Notes: generated from the letters alone by a model not told the origin. DNA of 64,000 nucleotides from Dermacentor variabilis (GCF_050947875.1 NW_027460291.1:27180662-27244661); one strand, 5' to 3'. Counted from the first letter of the stretch, positions 32,867 through 42,386 are shown. Numbers and translations are program-made.

Positions 32867-34063
32867 CTACGGAGGCAGTGTCCCCGCCTTCCGCGTGTCG
32901 GCCGGAAGGTTCCGCCGCGGTTTTAAAGTCGAGCGTCTCAATCCCCCTGCCTTCGGCGGAGGCTCATCGCCGCCACCGCCAGGCTGCAGCTTCACGTCGA
33001 CGCTTTCTTCATGCGGACGTTTCCCAGCCATGGTGCTCGGCGCTTCCTGGTTCGTCTCCAAGGTGTCAATGTCGGGGGTCTCCACGTTGCTTTCTTTGGC
33101 GACCGCGGCTTTCGCCGCCTCGTTCACCTTGTCAACGTCGTCCTGTTCAGGCTTATGCTGCGCCTGTCCACTATAACCTTTTGCGCGGGAGGGCCCCGCC
33201 TTCTGCTTCATCAGAGTCGTGAACGATGGCTGAGTATCACGCTGTGGTTGTCCACCTGCACGGGCTGCTTCCTCCGCATTCGTCTCGTCCATCAGCATCT
33301 CAGCCGAGGAGTCCTCGCTGGTTCCCGGGCCTGCAATGCTCGCGTAAGTGCGAGTACACTGGTCTTGTTCGTGCCCGTAGCGTCGGTAGATTCTGCAACC
33401 CGGAACTCGACATTCCTTGCGGATGTGGCCCGTACCGCGACACCGAAGGCAGAGCGGGGGTCGACCTGGCACCACAACAAGCGCCAACTCACCGCCAACG
33501 CTCAGCTGGTGCGGCAAGTCATCCAACTTCACGCACTCTTTCAACTTCAGGGTGACGAGCCGGGTAGTTGAGCCCTTCTCTGTCATACCTTGCATACGCC
33601 AGCGCTCCCGGCCTACTTCGGTAACTTTTCCATAGGGCGCAAAGGCGACACGCACTTTCTCATCAGGCACATTGTGCAGAAGCCAGTGGAGCTTCAGTCG
33701 AACGTCCTGGTTCGCCGGGTCGATCACCAGGCAGGGTCGGCTCTTTACACGCAGCTCCCCGATGCTCGAGATCTTTGTTACCGCGTCCGCGTCCTTGATA
33801 GTAATATCCCAGACATGGCTCATGCGATAGGCCACCAGGGCGATAACATCCGGAAGAAGCGAATGCTTTGCCAATGCGTCACGGAAATCTTCAATCCGGT
33901 ACAGTCGGACCGTAATATCAGCGTGCAAAGAAACTGTATTTAAAACATAACGCCCTGTTGGCAGACCTGGTAGAACAACTTGGTAGGTGCCCTCCTCGTC
34001 CATCGTCCTGTTTCCGCGGCCAGACAAAGCCGCTGAAGGCGCCCCTACGGAGCCCGACATCAT
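32867..34063 (-). CDS. LINE D ORF1, intact RNA-binding protein with CCHC knuckle
   Basis: The frame of 398 codons from the ATG at 34061-34063 (MMSGSVGAPSAAL) is uninterrupted. The open frame extends 19 codons further up, but those lie in the leader and iMet target, so I reject that start. Two compact alpha-beta-like blocks (GRYVLNTVSLHADITVRLYRIEDFRDAL to VKSRPCLVIDP; LKLHWLLHNVPDEKVRVAFAPYGKVTEV to LPHQLSV) resemble tandem RRM-like folds. They are followed by the knuckle CLRCRGTGHIRKEC, then a second imperfect one (CRIYRRYGHEQDQC), and an acidic tail with KRPHEES. Likely role: binding LINE RNA and chaperoning it to the tRNA target. Nearly identical to ORF1 of LINE E. Confidence 0.87.
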   Translation of the reverse strand: MMSGSVGAPSAALSGRGNRTMDEEGTYQVVLPGLPTGRYVLNTVSLHADITVRLYRIEDFRDALAKHSLLPDVIALVAYRMSHVWDITIKDADAVTKISSIGELRVKSRPCLVIDPANQDVRLKLHWLLHNVPDEKVRVAFAPYGKVTEVGRERWRMQGMTEKGSTTRLVTLKLKECVKLDDLPHQLSVGGELALVVVPGRPPLCLRCRGTGHIRKECRVPGCRIYRRYGHEQDQCTRTYASIAGPGTSEDSSAEMLMDETNAEEAARAGGQPQRDTQPSFTTLMKQKAGPSRAKGYSGQAQHKPEQDDVDKVNEAAKAAVAKESNVETPDIDTLETNQEAPSTMAGKRPHEESVDVKLQPGGGGDEPPPKAGGLRRSTLKPRRNLPADTRKAGTLPP

Positions 34064-34300
34064 GCGTCCGTTACACTCGGTGGCCGGAAGCAGAATCGCG
34101 CCCCTCAGTTGCCCCGGCATGCTATGTAAGTTTGTTTATATTTGTAATAAACGAGAGTAGTCTTTATTTAAGGCGAGAAACACGAGCGCGTAGCACAAGA
34201 CAGCATTTCTCGGAGTGCAATTAGGGCTACAAGACACCAAATTACTGCGCCGATATGCTCTTTCTGTTAATTGGGACCAAAATGAAATGAAAGGAACGTG

Positions 34301-34372
34301 TAGGAGATCGTGGTTTCGATCCACGGACCTCTGGGTCATGGGCCCAGCACGCTTCCGCTGCGCCACTCTGCT
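34301..34372 (-). tRNA. tRNA-iMet: Degenerate iMet tRNA copy
   Basis: The 3' acceptor strand reads ATCTCCT, giving two mismatches with AGCAGAG. The anticodon loop keeps CAT (CCATGAC). Likely non-functional. Confidence 0.7.
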
Positions 34373-34564
34373 GCCCCGGCATGCTATGTAAATTTGTTTA
34401 TATTTGTAATAAACGAGAGTATTCTTTTTTTTTAGGGAGAGAAACACGAGCGCGTAGCACAAGAGAGCATTTCTCGGAGTGCAATTAGGCCTGTAAGACA
34501 CCAAACTACTGCGCTGATATGCTCTTTCTGTTAACTGGGACCAAAATGAAATGAAGGAAACGTG

Positions 34565-34636
34565 TAGCAGAGCGCGGTTTCGATCCATGGACCTCTGGGT
34601 GATGGGCCCAGCGCGCTTCCGCTGCGCCACTCTGCT
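34565..34636 (-). tRNA. tRNA-iMet: iMet tRNA copy with several changes, downstream of fragment G
   Basis: The acceptor pairs are intact. The anticodon loop is CCATCAC with CAT retained, and there is one T-stem change. GC plus the tail of fragment G follows at 34637. Confidence 0.77.
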
Positions 34637-34899
34637 GCCTTTATTGCTTCTTTATTTCCTGTTTTAAGAACTGTACATATACGGGTATACAAAGCACGAA
34701 TTCAATCTCTGAATTCAAGATATGCTGTGATGTCAAAAAAAAAAGGAACCGCTGCACGTTCACTTGTGGAGCTTGGTTAAAACTGCTTTATTGTCACTAG
34801 CTGATCATGGATAGGTAGCCAGTGTGGTGGCTCTGTTTTCGTTTTCAAGACTTCGTGCACATAAATAATATTGTCAATGAAATAGTGGCTGGCTTCTCT

Positions 34900-35985
34900 T
34901 GGATTCACCTACTCATTTCTTGCAGCTATCCTAGTCTTCCACACACTGTGCATACAGAGGAGCATCACCATATCACACGGCACGCCCTCTAGGTCAGTCG
35001 GCGGCTAGAACTTAATAATAAAAGTGGTTAACGGAAAATCTTTCTCAATTGTTCGCTGGAGAATGTCCCACAGAAATACTGAATTCCGGCGGTGTAGGAA
35101 TATGTGCTCTATTGTTTCAGGCTTTTGGCAAATGTAGCAGTTAAAGCCCCAGGGAAGGAATTATCCTTTCTCTTGGCTCCACGACTTGCCAGGGAGCGTA
35201 CCAGTGTGTAAACAGAAGAAAAATGATTTATTGGTCGCCATCACAGGCATCTTTTTGACCCGGTTGAATACGTCCTTTTCGCGGCCTAAATGGTACAGAG
35301 CTCGGTACACAGGCACTGGACACATAATATCTAGTAAGTATTCATACAATCGTTTTCGTTTTAATAAAAATATTTGCGGTTTTACGTGCCAAAACCACCT
35401 TCTGATTATGAGGCACGCCGTAGTGGAGGACTCCGGAAATTTTGACCACCTGGGGTTCTTTAACGTGCACCTAAATCTAAGCACACGGGTGTTTTCGCAT
35501 TTCGCCCCCATCGAAATGCGGCCGCCGTGGCCGGGATTCGATCCCGCGGCCTCGTGCTCAGCAGCCCAACACCATAGCCACTGAGCAACCACTGCGGGGA
35601 TTTTTCGTTTTGCAGTATACAAATAATCTGCGGAAAAATGTGCACTGTGGAGGCGATAAGCGTTCACCACCTCTGAACAGAAACCTTTAATCGCTTCCTT
35701 AGTTGACGTCAGCATGTGACGTCACAATGTAATCGGGCAACGCATCACACAATCGCCATTGAATTACGGAACGCAAAAAACCATATCTTTGGTCTCGTAA
35801 AAAACCAAATCTTGAAACTACCTGTTTTAGGAATAAATGACATAGGCCCAAACCTCCTTTGCGCAAGGGATGGAACAAATTTGAACGAGTTGTGCACTCC
35901 CATGACAATCCCCATACATAAACAGCAAAAATTCGGCGCAAATTCTACACACATACTCTGGACATACCTAAAGCTTGCAGTAGGT
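34900..35985 (-). pseudogene. Fragment G ORF2, C-terminal remnant
   Basis: The visible blocks are the thumb-like region FAVYVWGLSWECTTRSNLF, KGGLGLCHLFLKQVVSRFGFLRDQ and KTFFFKLHTGTLP-like text, then a decayed zinc motif (CYICQKPETIEH). Stops and the SINE at 35363-35601 break it. There is no RT palm here. Confidence 0.75.
35363..35601 (-). mobile_element. Ruka-like SINE, full length, inside fragment G
   Basis: A complete tRNA-related head (GTTGCTCAGTGGCTATGG, with B box GGGATCGAATCCC) is followed by the body with GCACGTTAAAGAACCCC and an A/T-rich tail. The target duplication TTTTCGTTTT is at 35353-35362 and 35602-35611. It is inserted in the same orientation as its host fragment. Confidence 0.92.
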
Positions 35986-35990
35986 AGAAT

Positions 35991-36466
35991 ACTATGGAGG
36001 TCCAGGACAAGATGTTTTAAAAAGAGTTAAAAGGATGCCAGTTAGAGCAAGCGTAAAGTCGTTCTTCTTTCAATTGCATACATCTACCCTTCCGGTCAAA
36101 ACATCGATAGCTGACAAAGGAATATTTGTACCATGGACGACAAACTGTGCGCTATGTAACAAGCCGGAGACCATTGAGCACGCCTTCATTGAGTGCTGGG
36201 ATGCAATTTTTTATTGGGACGTCTTGCAAAGAACTCTTAAAAAGGAACTGCCCATAACAGCACAGGGTATATGTTTCCTGCCTGTAGACAGCCATCAGGG
36301 CTTCGCGTACGACATGATAATGCTCCTGGGCCTCCATAGTCTTTGGAAGACACGGATGGCGGTAACGCACGCTGATGTGAATGTGCGCACAGCACATGAA
36401 AATTTTGTTGAGAGCATCATTTTCATACGTGAGATATACCGTGTACAGGCAGATGCGCCTGACTAG
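35991..36466 (+). pseudogene. Fragment G' ORF2, C-terminal zinc region
   Basis: An uninterrupted frame from GGPGQDVLKRVKRMPV through SFFFQLHTSTLPVKT to the zinc motif CALCNKPETIEHAFIEC, DVLQRTLKKELPI and the family's C-terminal WKTRMAV block, ending in a TAG. Only the last 150 or so codons of ORF2 are present. Confidence 0.83.
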
Positions 36467-36575
36467 TTGGGTATTCTTGATGAATTGGTGAATTTCAAGA
36501 AATTTTAGCTTGTCACGTTGGTCCTAGAAGGCCAACGTGTTTTTATCTATGTCATTTTGTGAATAAATAAAAAAA
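35991..36575 (+). mobile_element. LINE fragment G', 5'-truncated 3' end on the opposite strand
   Basis: It carries the last part of ORF2 and a 3' UTR ending GTGAATAAATAAAAAAA, which meets GC and the tRNA at 36578. It marks the point where LINE orientation in the window switches from minus to plus. Confidence 0.83.
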
Positions 36576-36577
36576 GC

Positions 36578-36649
36578 AGCAGAGTGGCGCAGCGGTAGCG
36601 TGCTGCGCCCATAACCCAGAGGTCCGTGGATCGAAACCACGATCTGCTA
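36578..36649 (+). tRNA. tRNA-iMet: iMet tRNA copy, mildly degenerate
   Basis: GCGCCC replaces GGGCCC in the anticodon arm (one mismatch) and the 3' acceptor reads ATCTGCT (one mismatch). Anticodon CAT is kept. Confidence 0.78.
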
Positions 36650-36841
36650 CACGTTTCCTTCATTTCATTTTGGTCCCAGCTAACAGAAAGAGCATATCAG
36701 CGCAGTAGTTTGGTGTCTTACAGGCCTAATTGCACTCCGAGAAATGCTCTCTTGTGCTACGCGCTCGTGTTTCTCTCCCTAAAAAAAAAGACTACTCTCG
36801 TTTATTACAAATATAAACAAATTTACATAGCATGCCGGGGC

Positions 36842-36913
36842 AGCAGAGTGGCGCAGCGGAAGCGTGCTGGGCCCATAGCCCAGAGGTCCGTGGATCGAAA
36901 CCACGATCTGCTA
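36842..36913 (+). tRNA. tRNA-iMet: iMet tRNA copy, near consensus
   Basis: Consensus apart from ATAGCCC after the anticodon and one acceptor mismatch (GATCTGCT). Internal promoter boxes are intact. Confidence 0.83.
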
Positions 36914-37149
36914 CACGTTCCTTTCATTTCATTTTGGTCCGAATTAACAGAAAGAGCATATCAGCGCAGTAATTTGGTGTCTTGTAGCCCTAATTGCACT
37001 CCGAGAAATGCTGTCTTGTGCTACGCGCTCGTGTTTCTCGCCTTAAAAAAGACTACTCTCGTTTATTACAAATATAAACAAACTTACATATCATGTCGGG
37101 GCAACATAGGGGCGCGATTCTGCTTCCGGCCACCGAGTGTAACGAACGC

Positions 37150-38343
37150 ATGATGTCGGGCTCCGTAGGGGCGCCTTCAGCGGCTTTGTCTGGCCGCGGA
37201 AACAGGACGATGGACGAGGAGGGCACCTACCAAGTTGTTCTGCCAGGTCTGCCAACAGGGCGTTATGTTTCAAATACAGTTTCTTTGCACGCTGATATTA
37301 CGGCCCGACTGTACCGGATTGAAGATTTCCGTGACGCATTGGCAAAGCATTCGCTTCTTCCGGATGTTATCGCCCTGGTGGCCTATCGCATGAGCCATGT
37401 CTGGGATATTACTATCAAGGACGCGGACGCGGTAAAGAAGATCTCGAGCATCGGGGAGCTGCGTGTAAAGAGCCGACCCTGCCTGGTGATTGACCCGGCG
37501 AACCAGGACGTTCGACTGAAGCTCCACTGGCTTCTGCACAATGTGCCTGATGAGAAAGTGCGTGTCGCCTTTGCGCCCTATGGAAAAGTTACCGAAGTAG
37601 GCCGGGAGCGCTGGCGTGTGCAAGGTATGACAGAGAAGGGCTCAACTACCCGGCTCGTCACCCTGAAGTTGAAAGCGTGCGTGAAGTTGGATGACTTGCC
37701 GCACCAGCTGAGCGTTGGCGGTGAGTTGGCGCTTGTTGTGGTGCCAGGTCGACCCCCGCTCTGCCTTCGGTGTCGCGGTACGGGCCACATCCGCAAGGAA
37801 TGTCGAGTTCCGCGTTGCAGAATCTACCGACGCCACGGGCACGAACAAGACCAGTGTACTCGCACTTACGCGAGCATTGCAGGCCCGGGAACCAGCGAGG
37901 ACTCGGCTGAGATGCTGATGGACGAGACAAATGCGGAGGAAGCAGCCCGTGCAGGTGGACAACCACAGCGTGATACTCAGCCATCGTTCATGACTCCGAT
38001 GAAGCAGAAGGCGGGGCCCTCCCGCGCAACAGGTTATAGTGGACAGGCGCAGCATAAGCCTGAACAGGACGACGTTGACAAGGTGAAGGAGGCGGCGAAA
38101 GCCGCGGTCGCCAAAGAAAGCAACGTGGAGACCCCCGACATTGACACCTTGGAGACGAACCAGGAAGCGCCGAGCACCATGGCTGGGAAACGTCCGCATG
38201 AAGAAAGCGTCGACGTGAAGCTGCAGCCTGGCGGTGGCGGCGATGAGCCTCCGCCGAAGGCAGGGGGATTGAGACGCTCGACTTTAAAACCGCGGCGGAA
38301 CCTTCCGGCCGACACACGGAAGGCGGGGACACTGCCTCCGTAG
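37150..38343 (+). CDS. LINE E ORF1, intact RNA-binding protein with CCHC knuckle
   Basis: 397 residues from the ATG at 37150 to a TAG at 38341. The domain order is as in LINE D ORF1: two RRM-like blocks (about residues 20-100 and 110-190), knuckle CLRCRGTGHIRKEC at about 205, a second imperfect knuckle, and an acidic tail with VDKVKEAAKAAV and KRPHEES. The apparent upstream start at 37093 is outside the element, in the spacer next to the target copy. The substitutions relative to D are mostly conservative, so the two have diverged little. Confidence 0.87.
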   Translation: MMSGSVGAPSAALSGRGNRTMDEEGTYQVVLPGLPTGRYVSNTVSLHADITARLYRIEDFRDALAKHSLLPDVIALVAYRMSHVWDITIKDADAVKKISSIGELRVKSRPCLVIDPANQDVRLKLHWLLHNVPDEKVRVAFAPYGKVTEVGRERWRVQGMTEKGSTTRLVTLKLKACVKLDDLPHQLSVGGELALVVVPGRPPLCLRCRGTGHIRKECRVPRCRIYRRHGHEQDQCTRTYASIAGPGTSEDSAEMLMDETNAEEAARAGGQPQRDTQPSFMTPMKQKAGPSRATGYSGQAQHKPEQDDVDKVKEAAKAAVAKESNVETPDIDTLETNQEAPSTMAGKRPHEESVDVKLQPGGGGDEPPPKAGGLRRSTLKPRRNLPADTRKAGTLPP

Positions 38344-38478
38344 CAGCACAGGGTCCTGGTCGGTGTCAGCGCCGGTTGTGGGTCGACCGGTGTCAAGAGG
38401 CTCTGGCAGTGGTGAGGAAGGCTACGTCATCGATGAAGGTAGGCAGCATGCGGATAGAGGCGTTTCCACTTTTAACAC

Positions 38479-40529
38479 ATGGCTTTTAATCTTATTACTC
38501 TACTTCGAGTTGCGACCTTGAATGTCAGAGGGTTGGGAGCAAGAAGGTGACAATACCAGCTTAATCGCCTTCTTCTGGATAACCATATTGACATAATCGC
38601 AATACAAGAGTCGAAAATAGAGAGCCAAGAGCACACTGACCGCATGGTGTCTTCCTTTCAAGCAAATTTTCATGTGTGTGTCTGTCATTCCGTTGGGGCG
38701 TAGGGTGGGTGCCTTGTATTGATCCGTAAGGAGTTACGAGTAAACGTAGAGCCTGTATTTGCATGCTCAAGTGGTCGCCTTTTGATTGCTGATTTCATTT
38801 TTTCGAATTTATGGTGGCTAATTGTTTCTGTATATGTTCCCAATGTAGAAAGTGAGCGTAAATTTTTCTTTGAATCCCTTGAGCCATGGTTAATAGGCGA
38901 CAAGTGTTTGTTCGTACTGGATGATTTCAACTGTGTGTGCGCCGCAGTTGACAGAGTGAAGTGTAGGCCGCTGAGAGACAAGAGCTCTGTAGTGCTGAAC
39001 ACTTTTGTCCATAAGTATGGTCTCGAGGATGTTGACAATGTGTTTTCCACTGGGACACACCCAGAATACACGAACTTTCAGTGGGAGAGCCATGCGAGAC
39101 TTGACAGGATGTATGTATCTGTCGAACTTATGCGGCCATGCTCTAGCTATGACGTTAAACCTATGCCTTTCAGTGATCATTGCCTCGTGAATGTGACTTT
39201 AGTTATGAACGGCAGAAAATCGCGCTTTAACTGGTGCTTATGGAAACTGAACACAAAGCTTTTGGAGGATGAAGGGTTCATTATGCAAGTCGAGCCCAAG
39301 CTATACAAACTGCTAGACACTCAGCCAGCTAGTTTTGCAACTGAATAGGAGGTGTTCGAAGAGTGGGCAAAAATGAAAGCAATAGAAAGAGTAGCGTGGC
39401 TCGTTATAAAGAGAAAGAAAAAGAAAGAAATGAACGGCCAACTTGAATGGATGCTTAGCATGGAAAGTAGCGCGCCGGGAACTTTCACGAAAGAAATATG
39501 GGAAGTGAAATGCCAGCTCGAAAGAATTGACGCCCACAGATATAGAGCTGCCGTCATACGCGCAAGGTCTGAAAATTTGTGGGCTGGACAAACGCCAACA
39601 AAACGAGCGCTATCAGACGAGAAAAGATGCGCTTGCCAGAAAGAAATTAGGAGCATCCGATATGACCGCCGGACTTCGGAAGATGCGAGAGACATTGAGA
39701 GCGCTATAGCCAAACATTTCACGGAACATTTTAGCAATAAGATCTGCACAATAGAAAGGTTTCATTTAGACTTTCTAAGACTGGTGCCAACACTAGATGA
39801 CGAAATTAAGGAACGCCTGGAGCTGCCTATAACTTTACAGCAGATAGAAAAAGCAATAGACGACCTACCATCTGGGAAAGCTCCAGGGCCAGATGGGCTA
39901 AGTGCGGCCTTTTATAGAACACTTAAGCTTCCTGTTGCACAGTGCATGCTCCATGTGATAACTGAGGCTTATGAACGCAAACAGGTTCCATTGTCTTTCA
40001 ATACGTCCCACATCGTTCTAATTCCCAAGATTGATGCCAGAACCTTTGTATCGCACCTTGTATGCAGTCGGGCCCGGAAAAGATGTCTTTAAAAGAATCA
40101 AAAGAATGGTAGTACGGCCATCAGCCAAAACCTTTTTTTTTACAACTACACACTGGTATGTTGCCCGTGAAACCACGGCTAGAGGAAAAGGGCCTATTTG
40201 TTCCGTGGAGTACTAATTGCCTCTTGTGCCGCAAGCCGGAAAGTATTGATCGCTTTTTTTTGGTCTGTTGGAATGCAGTGTTCCACTGGGACATCCTTCA
40301 GCGAACTTTAACGAGAGACCTCCCTATAACACCATACGGGATTCGTTTTTTGCCGGTTCAGTGTGAAATTGACATACCGTATGATATGTTTACGTTGTTG
40401 AGTATGCACGCAATTTGGAAGACACGTATGGCGGTGAGGCATGCGGATGTAAACGCTCGCTCAGCCAGAGAATACATTATAGAAAGTATAGCTCACACCA
40501 GGGATGTATATTGTGTAGACGAAGATTAG
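38479..40529 (+). pseudogene. LINE E ORF2, endonuclease present, RT core deleted
   Basis: It starts MAFNLITLLRVATLNVRGLG. TGA breaks the frame after GARR, and TAG after CHSVGA (the latter shared with D and H). The endonuclease retains VLDDFNCV, HARLDRMYV and FSDHCLV. There is a stop after QPASFATE at about 39348. Fingers (SGKAPGPDGLSAAFYR, HIVLIPKID) jump at about 40030 to LYAVGPGKDVFKRIKR in another frame, exactly as in D. The zinc motif CLLCRKPESIDRFFLVC has Arg for His. No YADD is present, so the copy cannot encode a reverse transcriptase. Confidence 0.9.
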
Positions 40530-40707
40530 CCGGAATGGATACCCGTTCGGAATGACCTCATTTCATTATAATCATCGCACGTCAAACAAAGTGTGTTAGA
40601 CGTTTTTAAACATTACTCTGTGTCATTTTTTTCTGTAAGTGCGTTTGGTTCTTCCGTTGTTCTTTGCACGTGATGTACCAATCAGCGGATAAATACAAAA
40701 AAAAGAA

Positions 40708-40983
40708 GCAGCAGAGTGGCTTAGGGGAAGAGTGCTGGGCCCATAACCCAGAGGTCCGTGGATCGAAACCACACTCTGCTACATGTTTCCTTCATTTTAT
40801 TATGGTCCCATTTAACATAAAGAGCATATCAGCGCAGTAATTTGGTGTCTTATAGCCCTAATCGCCCACCTAGGAATGCTCTCTTGTGCTCCGCGCTCGT
40901 GTTTCTCGCCCTAAAAAAAAGATTAGTTTCATTTATTACAAATATAAACAAATTTACATAGTACGCAGGAGCAGCAGAGTGGC
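40708..40983 (+). repeat. iMet array segment between LINE E and LINE F (single unit)
   Basis: One tRNA, one spacer, and the target copy GCAGCAGAGTGGC (40971-40983) upstream of LINE F. The mirror segment on the left arm has two units, so one unit was lost or gained after the arms formed. Confidence 0.9.
40710..40781 (+). tRNA. tRNA-iMet: iMet tRNA copy with altered D arm
   Basis: All acceptor pairs are intact and anticodon CAT is present. The D arm reads GGCTTAGGGGAAGAG, the same variant seen at 17466-17537. A-box function may be affected. Confidence 0.82.
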
Positions 40984-41044
40984 AGTATATCTACAGTGTG
41001 CGTCAGGGGTGCTGCTTCCGGCAGCCGAGCTGAGCGGACGCAGG

Positions 41045-42253
41045 ATGGCAGGCCCTTCAAGGGTGGCTACAGCGGTACTTTTTTGCCGCGGTAACAGGTC
41101 TTTTGACATTGAGAATGATTATGAAGTTTTATTGCCGAACATTCCTACAGGACGAGTTGTCTTGAATACTGTTTTTTTGCATGCTGACGTGCGTTCCCGG
41201 CCATATCGAGTGGAAGACTTCCGTGACCCACTGGCTCGTCTGACGCTGCTCCCCGAGGTTGTTGCCTTAGGGGCGTATCGTATTAGCCATGTGTGGGCCG
41301 TGACGTTCAAGAATATGGATGCTATGAAAAGGATCCTTGGCGTCGGTGACCTCAAGGTGAAAAATTCTCGCTGCCTAGTCATCGATCCAGCAAACCAAGA
41401 TGTGCGGATGAAGGTACACTGGCTACACCACAATGTACTAGACGAAGACTTGAAACGTGCGTTAGCGCTGTACGGCCAAGTGACGGAAGTCAGCAGGGAG
41501 CGGTGGCGGGTGCACGGCGTGGCCGACAAGGGCTCAACGACCCGTCTGGTAACGCTCAGGTTGAAGGTGGGCCTTAAAATTGACTACCTTCCTCATCAAG
41601 TGAACGTAAACGGGTAGCAAGCCCTTGTTGTTGTGCCGGGAAGAGCGCCCATTTGTCTACGCTGCCGAGGAAGAGGGCACATTCGTCGTGACTACCGAGT
41701 GCCGCGTTGTAGTGGCTGCCGGAGGTTCGGTCATGAGGAGCACGAGTGCACGCTATCCTATGCCAGCGTCACCGGGCCCGTGGAGGGGGGCGACGCGTCC
41801 GAGTTACTCATGGACGAGGCTGACGGTGCAGACGCAGCAAGTCCGGGTGACAGAGGGTCCGACAGAGTGCTGGCGATGCCAGACCCGGCTACACTGAAAT
41901 GGCCCAACGCGACAACAGGGCAAGGGCCCGCAGAACAGCCGTCGGAGCTACGACCTGGGAATGCGACGGCCTCAGAGAGGCCAGAATCATGTGAAACTTC
42001 TGCCAAGGAAACAGAGTTTACAGCTGGACAGGACAACATGGACGACAGCGAGAGCGCAGTCGGCGGCCTGGCCGGCAAGCGCCCTTCGGACGAAAGTAGA
42101 GACGAGACAAGTACTCCCGATGGCGGCGAGGGTGGAGAACCACCGACGAAGACAACGGGGATTAGGCGTCCTTCTTTCAAACCGCGGCCAAAAATTCTGG
42201 TCGACCCACGGGCAGAGGCCAAGCCGCCTCTCCCGTCTTCATCGCCTGGGTAG
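41045..42253 (+). pseudogene. LINE F ORF1 with one in-frame amber stop
   Basis: The ATG is at 41045 (MAGPSRVATAVLFCRGNRSFD). The frame is open except for the TAG at 41615-41617, the same codon as in LINE C. It has conserved N-terminal blocks (LLPNIPTGRVVLNTVFLHADV, VHWLHHNVLDEDLK), then PGRAPICLRCRGRGHIRRDY with the fourth zinc ligand replaced by Tyr, then CSGCRRFGHEEHEC and an acidic tail. It would be about 402 codons if read through. Confidence 0.87.
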
Positions 42254-42386
42254 GTGAGACTGTCGTGATTTTTGGAGAGAAAGTAATATGTAAGAGACAA
42301 ATGTGAAAGTGTTGTACGGGAGCCGAGACGTAAAAACATGAAAAAAAGCCGAGACGCCCGTAAGTCGTGTGATTTCCTTGTTTTCT

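Larger units (their letters stand above)
17540..34097 (-). mobile_element. LINE D, RT-deleted iMet-targeted LINE, split by a 13-kb nested insertion
   Basis: ORF1 lies at 32867-34063 and ORF2 at 17691-19767. Between them, in the ORF1-ORF2 linker, sits an I-clade LINE (19820-32768) that itself carries a Gypsy element. Without these LINE D is about 3.6 kb. A large internal deletion has removed most of the RT. The sister LINE E (37116-40707) has the same deletion at the same bases and lacks the nested insertion. The 5' target copy at 34098-34112 is a diverged GCAACTGAGGGGCGC. Confidence 0.92.
34098..34638 (-). repeat. iMet array segment between LINE D and fragment G
   Basis: A diverged target copy upstream of LINE D (34098-34112) is followed by spacer and two tRNA units 264 bp apart. 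It matches the opposite-strand segment 36576-37115 almost base for base, including the GCATGCCGGGGC variant of the spacer end. Confidence 0.9.
34639..35990 (-). mobile_element. LINE fragment G, 5'-truncated 3' end of an iMet-targeted LINE
   Basis: The 3' terminus (GCAATAAAG) meets GCAGCAGAG of the tRNA. The fragment covers only the C-terminal third of ORF2 and the 3' UTR, and carries a Ruka-like SINE. Its upstream edge at about 35990 joins fragment G', which runs on the other strand. G and G' have different 3' UTRs, so they are different subfamilies and not two halves of one insertion. Confidence 0.85.
36576..37115 (+). repeat. iMet array segment between fragment G' and LINE E
   Basis: Two tRNA units 264 bp apart, then spacer, then the target copy upstream of LINE E (37101-37115, GCAACATAGGGGCGC). 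It is the mirror image of 34098-34638. Confidence 0.9.
37116..40707 (+). mobile_element. LINE E, RT-deleted iMet-targeted LINE (sister of D)
   Basis: The element is about 3.6 kb from GATTCTGCTTCCGG to a tail before GC and the tRNA at 40710. It shares with LINE D the RT deletion, the amber codon after CHSVGA, and a near-identical ORF1. It has no nested insertion and therefore shows the ancestral state of the site occupied by the I-clade LINE in D. Confidence 0.92.

Noticed and set aside
34639..36575. Twin priming as the explanation of opposed fragments G and G'
   Set aside because: Both fragments have their own 3' UTR and junction with a tRNA, and the two 3' UTRs differ. One inverted insertion would have a single 3' end.
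37093..37149. Upstream ATG extending LINE E ORF1 (also in D and H)
   Set aside because: The extra codons come from array spacer, target copy and leader, so they were not part of the transcribed element. The internal ATG is shared by D, E and H.
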